From Neobacillus niacini NBRC 15566 (GTDB taxonomy: Bacteria; Bacillota; Bacilli; Bacillales; Cytobacillaceae), in assembly GCF_001591505.1 (NCBI RefSeq), contig NZ_BCVA01000009.1, forward strand, positions 87,425 through 151,424: a DNA stretch of 64,000 nt, written 5' to 3'. Positions 1 to 6,906 of this stretch are shown piece after piece. Made by a program: the position numbers and the translations under genes. How positions within the stretch are numbered: the first letter of the stretch is position 1; each line of letters begins with the position of its first letter. Below the pieces are notes generated by a model. The model ran no database searches. It had not been told where the DNA came from and worked only from the letters and a program-made list of their open reading frames with translations.

Positions 1-486
1 TCTAGTTTGCACCTTTTCTATCCTGATGGACACCAGGCAGGAAAGATTGAGAGATATTGGCAAAAGGGCGTTTATCTGTTTAGGAAACCAAGAATTTATG
101 TACTCTATGATAGCCAAGGGGGGCCTATTGGATATTACAAAATAAAAAAATCATTCATAATTGAAGTCTATGATCAAAACAGGAGATATTTAGGCTGTTA
201 TGAAAAAGAGCATGTAACATGGTTAAAACAAAAGAAAGAAATGGTAGATGTGACAGGTAGATTGTTTGGCTCAGTTGAAGGTTCAGGTTTTTTTATGGAT
301 GAACGAGTCTTAAATCAATCGGGGAAGCAGGTCGGGCGGCTGAGACGCGGGTGGATGCCTGTTGAATGGAGCGGTCGTTTTCCAGAACCAAATACACCAG
401 TACTTTCGCTAACTGAAAACCTATCAGAAAAGGACAAGCTATTAACGATGTCATTTCTAATTAATGAATATTTTATTGAGAGATAA
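1..486 (+). CDS. Hypothetical protein, 5' end cut by window edge
   Basis: The reading frame is open from the first base and ends with TAA at 484-486. A TTG at 7 is the first possible start, but no ribosome binding site is visible before it, so the true start probably lies outside the window. The visible 159 residues are rich in aromatic and glycine residues, with alternating beta-type hydrophobic patterns, for example GSVEGSGFFMDERVL followed by QVGRLRRGW. This loosely recalls tubby/LURP-one-like beta-barrel proteins of Bacillus, but I do not recognise a family with confidence. There is no signal peptide or membrane segment in the visible part. It ends 63 bases before dapF, in the same orientation. 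Confidence 0.55.
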   Translation, partial: SSLHLFYPDGHQAGKIERYWQKGVYLFRKPRIYVLYDSQGGPIGYYKIKKSFIIEVYDQNRRYLGCYEKEHVTWLKQKKEMVDVTGRLFGSVEGSGFFMDERVLNQSGKQVGRLRRGWMPVEWSGRFPEPNTPVLSLTENLSEKDKLLTMSFLINEYFIER

Positions 487-502
487 GGAAGTGTCTTTCT
501 AA

Positions 503-530
503 TTGAATATTTGATAGAATAAGGTATAAA
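503..530 (+). promoter_or_regulatory. Candidate sigma-A promoter for dapF
   Basis: TTGAAT (503-508) and TATAAA (525-530) are separated by 16 bases and lie just upstream of the dapF ribosome binding site GCGGAGG. This rests on motif matching only. Confidence 0.4.
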
Positions 531-549
531 AATTGCGGAGGTTATCGTA

Positions 550-1530
550 GTGCAAATCGATTTAATTAAAGGTCATGGTTCAGGAAATGATTTTCTCTTA
601 ATTGATGAAATAACGAATGCTTATTCCTTTTCGGAAGGTGAAAGGGCTAAGCTTGCTACATTATTATGTGACCGAGATTCCGATTTAGGAGCGGATGGTA
701 TTCTTTTCATCATGAACAGCGACCAAGCTGATGGAAAAATGCGGGTTTTTAATTCGGACGGTTCAGAGGCTTCCATGTGTGGTAACGGTTTGCGGTTAGT
801 CGCCCGATATGTTTGTGAAATGAAAGGACTAAATGAAGCCACGATTGAAACCATGAAGGCGAATTTAAAGGTTAGTGAACAAAAGGATATTTATCCGGAT
901 GTGATAACCTACCAAGTAGAGATTTCGCCGGTTTCATTCTTATTGGAAGATTTACCTTTGAAATTAAATCAAGCCAATTTACTAAATGAAAAAATCTCAG
1001 AGCTTTCACAGGAGTTAACATTTACTGCGCTGGCGGTCCCCAATCCGCACTTAATTTCAATCGTAAATACAGAACAATTGCAATCTGGCGTGCAAAAAGT
1101 GATAAGCGAGAAGGTTAACAACCCAAATGAGTTATTTCCGGATGGCGTAAACGTAAGCTTTGTTAAAAATTTGGCAGAGGGAAGTATTTATGTAAACACC
1201 TATGAACGGGGAGTGGGTTTCACAAATGCTTGTGGAACGGCCATGTCGGCCTCTTCATTGGTAACATGCCTGCAAGAACTGAATAACGTGGAAGAAATAG
1301 TTAATGTTTACAATAATGGTGGTAGAGTGCAATGTGTCGTTCATGAAGACGATGAAAACTACAGCATTGATCTGATTGGTAATGCAACGTACATGTACCA
1401 AGCATATGTGGATGTGGACCTAGAAAGCGAAACCTTTTCTGTAAGTTCGAAAGAGGAATTTACCGAGCAGTCAACATACGAAAAGTTGCAAGCAGACGCA
1501 CAAGACTTTCTTAAGAAAGCTGGTTTGTAA
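550..1530 (+). CDS. dapF: Diaminopimelate epimerase
   Basis: Interconverts LL- and meso-diaminopimelate in the cytoplasm, supplying meso-DAP for peptidoglycan and lysine. The protein has 326 residues, longer than the 270-290 of many DapF proteins, as in some other Firmicute forms. Both catalytic cysteines are visible: Cys77 in MCGNG and Cys228 in the second half-motif NACGTAMSAS, which follows ERGVGF. The N-terminal KGHGSGNDF motif is typical of the family. The start is GTG at 550, preceded by GCGGAGG at a suitable distance. It is a single gene, ending at a terminator shared with the convergent ligD. Confidence 0.93.
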   Translation: MQIDLIKGHGSGNDFLLIDEITNAYSFSEGERAKLATLLCDRDSDLGADGILFIMNSDQADGKMRVFNSDGSEASMCGNGLRLVARYVCEMKGLNEATIETMKANLKVSEQKDIYPDVITYQVEISPVSFLLEDLPLKLNQANLLNEKISELSQELTFTALAVPNPHLISIVNTEQLQSGVQKVISEKVNNPNELFPDGVNVSFVKNLAEGSIYVNTYERGVGFTNACGTAMSASSLVTCLQELNNVEEIVNVYNNGGRVQCVVHEDDENYSIDLIGNATYMYQAYVDVDLESETFSVSSKEEFTEQSTYEKLQADAQDFLKKAGL

Positions 1531-1550
1531 TAACTAAATAAGTTTATGTA

Positions 1551-1580
1551 GGTCACATAGGGTTCTATGTGACCTTGTTT
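1551..1580. terminator. Convergent terminator dapF / ligD
   Basis: Perfect 10-bp stem GGTCACATAG (1551-1560) and CTATGTGACC (1565-1574), loop GGTT, then TTGTTT. The right arm contains the ligD stop codon, so the hairpin serves both converging genes. Confidence 0.75.
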
Positions 1581-3403
1581 GCTTTCAACACTTCGAGCAC
1601 GGGTCCAAAAGGCTGAATCGTTTTTGTTTGAAAATAATTCTTAAATGGATCACCTTGTTTTCTAATTCGTTGTAATGCATTTTCCATGTTAAAGTCCACA
1701 GGATTTAGGGTATCATCCACTTCGTCCCAATATAGTGGTGTGGCTACACCGGCATGCTCATTCCCTCTCATGGAATAGGGTGCTACAATTGTTTTTCCTT
1801 CACTATGCTGGACATAGTCAACGTAAAGTCTATTTCCACGATTTTTTTTCATTCGTTCCGTTGTAAACGAATCTGGATCCTTCGAAATCAAATAGTCCGC
1901 TATAAAGCTTGTGAATAAACGTGTATCTTCAAAGGAAAATACGTCCTCAGGCAAAGGCAGATAAATTTGTAATCCTTTATTTCCAGATGTTTTTATAAAT
2001 CCAATTAGATTTAATTGATCAAGAATCTCTTTAATGAACAATGCAGCTTTTACCGCTAAGTGAAATTCTTCCTTTGAGGGAGGATCTAAATCAAAGACAA
2101 TTTCACTCGCTCCCTTACTGTTAATTTTTTGAAATGGTATATGGTATTCAATCGCAAGCTGATTACCGAGCCAGATGAGTGTTTTTAGATTGTTACAAAC
2201 GATATAATCAATTCCTTCTGATATATGTGTATGAACAAAATCGGGTGCATAGTCTGGACAATTTTTTTGATAAAAAGGTTCACCGAACATTCCGTGCGGA
2301 TAGCGAATCACTGTTAGGACTCGATCTTCTAAAAAAGGCAGCATATATGGTGATACTTCCCTTAGATACAGTATGAAATCTACCTTTTGAATGTCATGGT
2401 TTTTCCAAAGAGGCTTATCAGGGTGGGTAATATCCAAATCTTCCGGTAAATTTTTTTGCTTAAAGATAAATTGTTCATATGTACATTCATTAGGCTTTAA
2501 ATCAAAACGGAAGCGATGAAAATGAGGTTCACGCAGCTGATTTTCGTAAAGCTCTAAGTATTTCACCTCTAAGCAAATAGCAGGCTCGACATAGATAAAC
2601 TTGGTGTCTTCACTCACCATATTCTGTTTAATCGTACTTTGAAGAGCTTGCTTCTCGTCTGGTTTAAAGCCAAATAGTACTTGACCAATTCCCTGAATAC
2701 TTCCTTCCTTGTATACTCCAACATAAAAGTACCCATTTGTCTTTTCAAATGCTGTAATAAAGCAGGATACATATTTCCAGTTTTTATATTTTAACCAATG
2801 TAAGGATCTCTTTCCTTCTTCCCATTGACTGTTTTTTTGTTTTGCAATAATCCCTTCACCATCATGGAGAACAACGTTTTCCCATAATTTTGAAAAGTCC
2901 TTATGGGCTTTAACTAGCTGCAGTAAGTTATGATTATAGGGGTCTGCTTCTAGTGGGAAATCGAGCTGTTTAAAAAGCTCGATCAGTCTCTCCTTTCGTT
3001 CTTTAAATTTTTTTGAATGAAGAGGTTTGCCAGCTAATACTAGGATATCAAAGACCATTAAACGACAAGGAACCTTTTCTGCTTGTTCAACAATTTTCTT
3101 TGAAGCCTTTAATCTTCCACGGACTTGGATCGCAGAGAAATTGGCCTTATATGGATTTTCAAGTAGAACAAGCTCTCCATCAAGTCGAAGCGGCAGAAGA
3201 GGTTGAAAGAATTCCTCTAGCGGCTCAAGAAATTCCTTTATCTCTGGGAATTGTGGCAGCAAGGGCTTGTCATTCCTACTGGTTAAGGTAATCCCATTTT
3301 TATCCCAATTCAAAATCGCTCGAAATCCATCATACTTAACCTCGTACAGCCAATCAGGTTGAACGCTTAGGTCGAATGTTAGTGTTGGCAGCATCGGTTT
3401 CAT
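1565..3403 (-). CDS. ligD: ATP-dependent DNA ligase D (ligase-polymerase fusion)
   Basis: Non-homologous end-joining enzyme that works with Ku to repair double-strand breaks, in Bacillus mainly in spores and during germination. The 612 residues match the short Bacillus LigD. An N-terminal ATP-dependent ligase domain (about 1-300) has the nucleotidyl-transfer motif EVKYDGFRA, with Lys23 as the adenylated residue. A C-terminal primase-like polymerase domain (about 320-605) contains VFDLDPP, the metal-binding motif. There is no nuclease domain, as is usual in Bacilli. The start is ATG at 3403. It is transcribed divergently from ku, with 131 bases between them. Confidence 0.95.
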   Translation of the reverse strand: MKPMLPTLTFDLSVQPDWLYEVKYDGFRAILNWDKNGITLTSRNDKPLLPQFPEIKEFLEPLEEFFQPLLPLRLDGELVLLENPYKANFSAIQVRGRLKASKKIVEQAEKVPCRLMVFDILVLAGKPLHSKKFKERKERLIELFKQLDFPLEADPYNHNLLQLVKAHKDFSKLWENVVLHDGEGIIAKQKNSQWEEGKRSLHWLKYKNWKYVSCFITAFEKTNGYFYVGVYKEGSIQGIGQVLFGFKPDEKQALQSTIKQNMVSEDTKFIYVEPAICLEVKYLELYENQLREPHFHRFRFDLKPNECTYEQFIFKQKNLPEDLDITHPDKPLWKNHDIQKVDFILYLREVSPYMLPFLEDRVLTVIRYPHGMFGEPFYQKNCPDYAPDFVHTHISEGIDYIVCNNLKTLIWLGNQLAIEYHIPFQKINSKGASEIVFDLDPPSKEEFHLAVKAALFIKEILDQLNLIGFIKTSGNKGLQIYLPLPEDVFSFEDTRLFTSFIADYLISKDPDSFTTERMKKNRGNRLYVDYVQHSEGKTIVAPYSMRGNEHAGVATPLYWDEVDDTLNPVDFNMENALQRIRKQGDPFKNYFQTKTIQPFGPVLEVLKANKVT

Positions 3404-3534
3404 TGATTAATTTCCTCTCTTTTTCCTTTATTTTGTTTCAAACCAACAGGTTTCATCCTTTACCAAATGTTTTTAGGAATTTCTCTTAAAGCAAAAAACC
3501 ACAATAATAATAAAAAGAATGGAGATTTGCACTT

Positions 3535-4455
3535 ATGCATACGATGTGGAAAGGCAGCATTAGTTTTGGGCTTGTAAATATCCCAATCAAGCTTCATACA
3601 GCCACTGAGGATAAAGACATTAAACTTCGAACGTTGCATGATAAATGCCATGCACCGATTAAATATGAAAAAATTTGCACTGTATGTGAACAGGAAGTAA
3701 AACCAGAGGAAATTGTGAAAGCATACGAATATACAAAAGGGAAATTTGTGGTTCTGGATCAAGAAGACCTTGAAAAGCTTCGGAAGGAAAATGAAGAAAA
3801 GGCAGTAGAAATTATTGATTTTGTCAAAATGGAAGAAATAGATCCTATTTATTTTGACCGAAGTTATTATATGTCCCCTAATGAAGGCGGTGGGAAAGCA
3901 TATTCCTTGCTTCGAAAAGCACTTCAGGAATCCCACAAGGTAGGTATAGCAAAAATTATTATTCGCTCTAAAGAACAAATGGCAGTCATTCGTGTGTATG
4001 ATAATACATTGGTCATGGAGACGATTCATTTTCCAGACGAAGTCCGCCGTTCGGGAGACGTTCCAAATGTCCCGGCAGATGATAAGGTTACTGATAAAGA
4101 ATTAGCTACTGCGATTATGTTAATTGATCAATTAACTACTGAATTTGAACCTGAAAAATACACCGATGAATACAGGTCAGCATTATTAGAGTTAATTGAA
4201 TTAAAACGTACAGGACAAGAAACCGTCACCCCGACAGCTAAAGAGACACCTTCTAACGTTACCGATTTAATGGCAGCACTGCAGGCTTCGATTGATAGGA
4301 CCAAGCCTAGAAGCGAAGGTGCTGGAAGAAAAGAACCTGCAATAAAAAAGGAAACAGCTATAAATAAAGAAAGTGCAGCGAAGAAGGAAACAGTTGTCAA
4401 AAAGCCTGCAGCCCCTAGGAAAAAAGCAGCACCAAAGGTAAAAAAAGAAGCATAA
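3535..4455 (+). CDS. ku: Ku protein, NHEJ DNA end-binding
   Basis: Homodimeric ring that binds DNA ends and recruits LigD. The 306-residue protein starts MHTMWKGSISFGLVNIP, the signature opening of bacterial Ku, and the beta-barrel core runs to about residue 235. It ends in a lysine/alanine-rich basic tail (about 262-306) of the type that binds DNA without free ends. The start ATG at 3535 has GGAG about 8 bases upstream. It pairs divergently with ligD, the same functional pairing as ykoV/ykoU of B. subtilis. I did not find a convincing sigma-G promoter in the short intergenic region. Confidence 0.95.
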   Translation: MHTMWKGSISFGLVNIPIKLHTATEDKDIKLRTLHDKCHAPIKYEKICTVCEQEVKPEEIVKAYEYTKGKFVVLDQEDLEKLRKENEEKAVEIIDFVKMEEIDPIYFDRSYYMSPNEGGGKAYSLLRKALQESHKVGIAKIIIRSKEQMAVIRVYDNTLVMETIHFPDEVRRSGDVPNVPADDKVTDKELATAIMLIDQLTTEFEPEKYTDEYRSALLELIELKRTGQETVTPTAKETPSNVTDLMAALQASIDRTKPRSEGAGRKEPAIKKETAINKESAAKKETVVKKPAAPRKKAAPKVKKEA

Positions 4456-4460
4456 TCAAA

Positions 4461-4494
4461 AAAACCGATTCGACGACCTCGAGTCGGTTTTTTG
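4461..4494 (+). terminator. Terminator after ku
   Basis: AAAACCGA ... TCGGTTTT stem with an inner TCGA/TCGA pair, ending in a run of T. It lies 6 bases after the ku stop codon. Confidence 0.75.
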
Positions 4495-4588
4495 CGACTT
4501 TTTGTCTTATAAATGATGGTATTTTGAATCCGGGCTCTTACATATGATGATGAAAGGACGCAAAAATGAAGATGTGCGGGGGAGTGCA

Positions 4589-5551
4589 ATGGCTTATAAT
4601 GTGCTTTTGTTTGCTGATCCTGGGATTGATGATTCTTTTGCAATTATGTACGCTTTATTAAATCCACATATAAATCTGGTCGGCATTGTTAGTGGATATG
4701 GGAATACAAAAAAAGAACAATCCGTTAAAAATTCTGCTTATTTAGTTGAATTAGGCGGCAGGGAGGATATTCCGATTATTGCTGGTGCAGCTGGTCCTTT
4801 ATCTGGGGAACCTGTTCAGTATTATCCGGAAATACATGGACCAGAAGGACTAGGGCCAATAAGACCTCCTGATTCTTTTCAAAATATAAAAGTTCATGAT
4901 TATAACAAAATCCTTGAAATCGTTAATCAATATAAGGGAAATTTAATCATTGTCAATGTAGGAAGATTAACAGAGTTAGCTCTCATGTTTATCTTATATG
5001 GTGACAATGCTTTAAAGGATATAACGGAATTTTATATTATGGGCGGTGCATTCCTAGTTCCGGGAAATATAACAGCAGAAGCGGAAGCCAATTTCTATTC
5101 AGATTCTATTGCAGCAAGAATCGTTATGGAAAAGGCTCATAATGTTCATCTATATCCATTGAATATCACCAATAGAGCGATCATAACGCCTGAGATGGTC
5201 GAAATACTTGCAGAAAACAGTCCAACATCTTTTCGCCCATTGCTAAAACCGACATTTGATTATTATTTTAAAGCCTACCAAAAAAACGTTCCGGGAATAA
5301 AAGGTGCTCCTATTCACGATGTTGTCCCCTTAATGGCAATAACCAATCCTGAAATTTTTAAATATATACCCCGAAGAGTGAAGGTAGAGGAATTTGGAAA
5401 TGCCAAAGGAAAGAGTATTGCTGATTTTCGTCCAAAACCGGATCCTGAGCCCTTGGAAACTTTAGATTACATCGGTATGGAAGCTGACATCCCAAAGTTC
5501 GTTGAAAACTTTATGGAGATCTTTTTAAAGGGGGATTATGAAAAAAAATAA
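4589..5551 (+). CDS. Inosine-uridine preferring nucleoside hydrolase family protein
   Basis: Predicted to cleave the N-glycosidic bond of ribonucleosides for purine and pyrimidine salvage. The N-terminal motif DPGIDDSFAIMYA supplies the calcium-binding aspartates of the family, and a later AEANFYSD segment matches the conserved NAEAN-type region. The frame is open upstream to 4544, but ATG at 4589 is preferred because GGGGGAG precedes it by 4-5 bases and the family begins near this point. That gives 320 residues, a normal length. The protein is soluble, and the gene stands alone between the ku terminator and the csp promoter. Exact substrate unknown. Confidence 0.88.
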   Translation: MAYNVLLFADPGIDDSFAIMYALLNPHINLVGIVSGYGNTKKEQSVKNSAYLVELGGREDIPIIAGAAGPLSGEPVQYYPEIHGPEGLGPIRPPDSFQNIKVHDYNKILEIVNQYKGNLIIVNVGRLTELALMFILYGDNALKDITEFYIMGGAFLVPGNITAEAEANFYSDSIAARIVMEKAHNVHLYPLNITNRAIITPEMVEILAENSPTSFRPLLKPTFDYYFKAYQKNVPGIKGAPIHDVVPLMAITNPEIFKYIPRRVKVEEFGNAKGKSIADFRPKPDPEPLETLDYIGMEADIPKFVENFMEIFLKGDYEKK

Positions 5552-5609
5552 ATATCCCTGTTATTTTTTATAGTTAGTAGCTTAGTAGTATGCTATACTG
5601 TAAATTTAA

Positions 5610-5638
5610 TTGACTTTTAGAGTAATAAAGAGTATGAT
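5610..5638 (+). promoter_or_regulatory. Sigma-A promoter of the cold-shock gene
   Basis: TTGACT (5610-5615) and TATGAT (5633-5638) with an ideal 17-base spacer. Transcription would begin near 5645, leaving a 5' leader of about 149 bases before the csp start, as in cold-shock genes generally. Confidence 0.65.
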
Positions 5639-5682
5639 TAAGGTACGCTTTTAAGTTCGTGTAAATATTTTTTGGTTTAAGT

Positions 5683-5740
5683 AGTCGTAACTGCACGATG
5701 TGTGGGTGATGTCTATTACCTGGTGCATTACGACTTTTTG
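5683..5740 (+). promoter_or_regulatory. Structured 5' leader of csp, possible RNA thermosensor
   Basis: AGTCGTAA-C-TGCA (5683-5695) pairs with TGCA-TTACGACT (5724-5735), a 12-bp stem with one bulged C. Inside it GGTGAT can pair with ATTACC. A T-run follows the stem, so the structure could act as a temperature-sensitive fold or a leaky terminator. Long structured leaders are established for cspA/cspB-type mRNAs. The role here is inference. Confidence 0.55.
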
Positions 5741-5793
5741 ATTTATTAAATGGTTATGTGCTAAAAGTGAACAAAATTTTGGGGGTTCTATTC

Positions 5794-5994
5794 ATGAATA
5801 ACGGTAAAGTAAAATGGTTTAATGCAGAAAAGGGATTTGGATTTATTGAAGCTGATGGCGGTCAAGACGTATTCGTACACTTCTCTGCTATCCAATCAGA
5901 GGGTTTCAAAAGTTTAGAAGAAGGTCAATCAGTATCTTTTGAAATCGTTGAAGGTGCTCGTGGACCACAAGCTGCTAACGTAGTTAAAGCTTAA
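5794..5994 (+). CDS. cspD: Cold-shock protein, CspD-like
   Basis: Small single-stranded nucleic-acid binding RNA chaperone of the CspA family, 66 residues, the length of B. subtilis CspD. Both RNA-binding motifs are present: KGFGFIE (RNP1) and VFVHF (RNP2). The frame is open upstream to 5758, but the conserved start [10 protein letters not shown] is at ATG 5794, after GGGGG and 8 bases. A 149-base leader and its own terminator make it monocistronic, with a YdjO-type cold-inducible gene 119 bases downstream. Assignment to CspD rather than CspB/C rests on overall resemblance. Confidence 0.93.
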   Translation: MNNGKVKWFNAEKGFGFIEADGGQDVFVHFSAIQSEGFKSLEEGQSVSFEIVEGARGPQAANVVKA

Positions 5995-6006
5995 TTCATG
6001 AAAAAT

Positions 6007-6045
6007 AAAAAGGTGGTGCAATGATAAGGCATCACCTTTTTATCT
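6007..6045 (+). terminator. Terminator after csp
   Basis: AAAAAGGTGGTGC (6007-6019) pairs with GCATCACCTTTTT (6029-6041) through one G-T pair, and the right arm ends in T residues. Confidence 0.7.
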
Positions 6046-6113
6046 TTATAAAAGATGTTAAACTTAAATCAAAGTGTCCAACAGTCTTGCAAAAAGTACA
6101 AGGGGTGATCATT

Positions 6114-6317
6114 TTGGCGTTTGGTAGAAGAAATGATGAAGAAGTAAAGCTTGAAGAAACTAAAATTTGGGAATGTAATTCAGATAACTGTAAATGCTGG
6201 ATTCGTGACAATTTTAAGAGCACTGAAGTGCCCCTCTGTCCAATATGCAAAAGTGAAATGAGCCTTTCCACGAAAGAATTACAGGTCATTCATAATCATA
6301 GTAAAAACTTTATGTAA
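6114..6317 (+). CDS. YdjO-family cold-inducible small protein
   Basis: Small zinc-ribbon-like protein of the Bacillus YdjO family. Function is not established; the B. subtilis family member is described as cold-inducible. Two cysteine pairs are visible: ECNSDNCKCW and CPICKSEM. The likely start is TTG at 6114 (67 residues), with AGGGGTG 6-7 bases upstream. An ATT codon directly before it (6111) aligns with the ATT start of the second family member at 36845, so ATT initiation cannot be excluded. The longer frame from 6021 would begin inside the csp terminator and is unlikely. Location right after csp fits a cold-response role. Confidence 0.8.
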   Translation: MAFGRRNDEEVKLEETKIWECNSDNCKCWIRDNFKSTEVPLCPICKSEMSLSTKELQVIHNHSKNFM

Positions 6318-6320
6318 TAA

Positions 6321-6360
6321 CATAAGATGAAGCAGGGGATATTCCTCTGCTTTTCTTATG
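6321..6360. terminator. Convergent terminator
   Basis: CATAAGA...TCTTATG outer arms and AAGCAGGGG/CCTCTGCTT inner arms form one long hairpin between the YdjO-type gene and the convergent gene at 6356, whose stop codon it includes. Confidence 0.7.
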
Positions 6361-6640
6361 AATCAATGTTTTCCTTACAATAATCAAATACTGCTAATTC
6401 CTCGTCTTCTTCAAGAGCAAAGTCTAAGACTTTTTCTGTGCCTCTTTCATAGAGGTGATAGTGCGAAATTCTTGGTCCCTTTTCATCTGCTACAAACAGG
6501 ACCTTAATTCCAACGCCTTTTTCAGAGTATAGTTCATCCTCTTCCTCTACTTCTATTTCAAGAAAAAATTCATAGCGGTCTCCGCTTAATAATCCAAATG
6601 GATCGACAAGTTTTTCAACTGTATGACCAGTTATATTCAA
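6356..6640 (-). CDS. Conserved small acidic Bacillus protein
   Basis: Acidic cytoplasmic protein of about 94 residues with no signal peptide or membrane segment. It contains PFGLLSGDRYEFFLEIEV and an EDE-rich middle. I associate this pattern with an uncharacterised Bacillaceae family (DUF6509-like), but only tentatively. Three starts are possible: TTG 6658, ATG 6649 and TTG 6640. TTG 6640 is preferred because AAAGGATGA precedes it by about 9 bases, and the conserved segment begins right there. The other two have no properly spaced binding site. It is a single gene, convergent with the YdjO-type gene. Confidence 0.7.
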   Translation of the reverse strand: MNITGHTVEKLVDPFGLLSGDRYEFFLEIEVEEEDELYSEKGVGIKVLFVADEKGPRISHYHLYERGTEKVLDFALEEDEELAVFDYCKENIDS

Positions 6641-6764
6641 TGAGATCATCCTTTGCAAAATAGTTTCTTTTTTATTATATACATATTTCGAGATTAACTA
6701 GAAACAAATGACACCATTCGACCTCAAATTGTTATCAAAATATGGATAAATATTATGAAATAAC

Positions 6765-6780
6765 TGTGAACGATGTCAAA
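6765..6780 (+). promoter_or_regulatory. Candidate Fnr site upstream of dmsA
   Basis: TGTGA-ACGATG-TCAAA matches the TGTGA-N6-TCACA Fnr/Crp consensus with one mismatch. A TATCAA element at 6801-6806 would place the transcription start near 6813, so the site would be centred near -41, the class II activator position. Fnr is encoded at 33448. Motif-based inference. Confidence 0.55.
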
Positions 6781-6906
6781 TTTAAGATTTATTTAATAAG
6801 TATCAAGTAAAATTGAGTTATTAGGAGTACGAGTAAGTTAGAGGTGAAAACTGCACTTTACTTTTGTGAAGAATTTCACATAATGAGAATAAGGAGGCAA
6901 TTATCC

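Noticed and set aside
3460..4029. A 189-residue minus-strand frame over ku
   Set aside because: It is the antisense of a strongly conserved gene, rich in Phe and Cys as expected for a shadow frame, and lacks a binding site.
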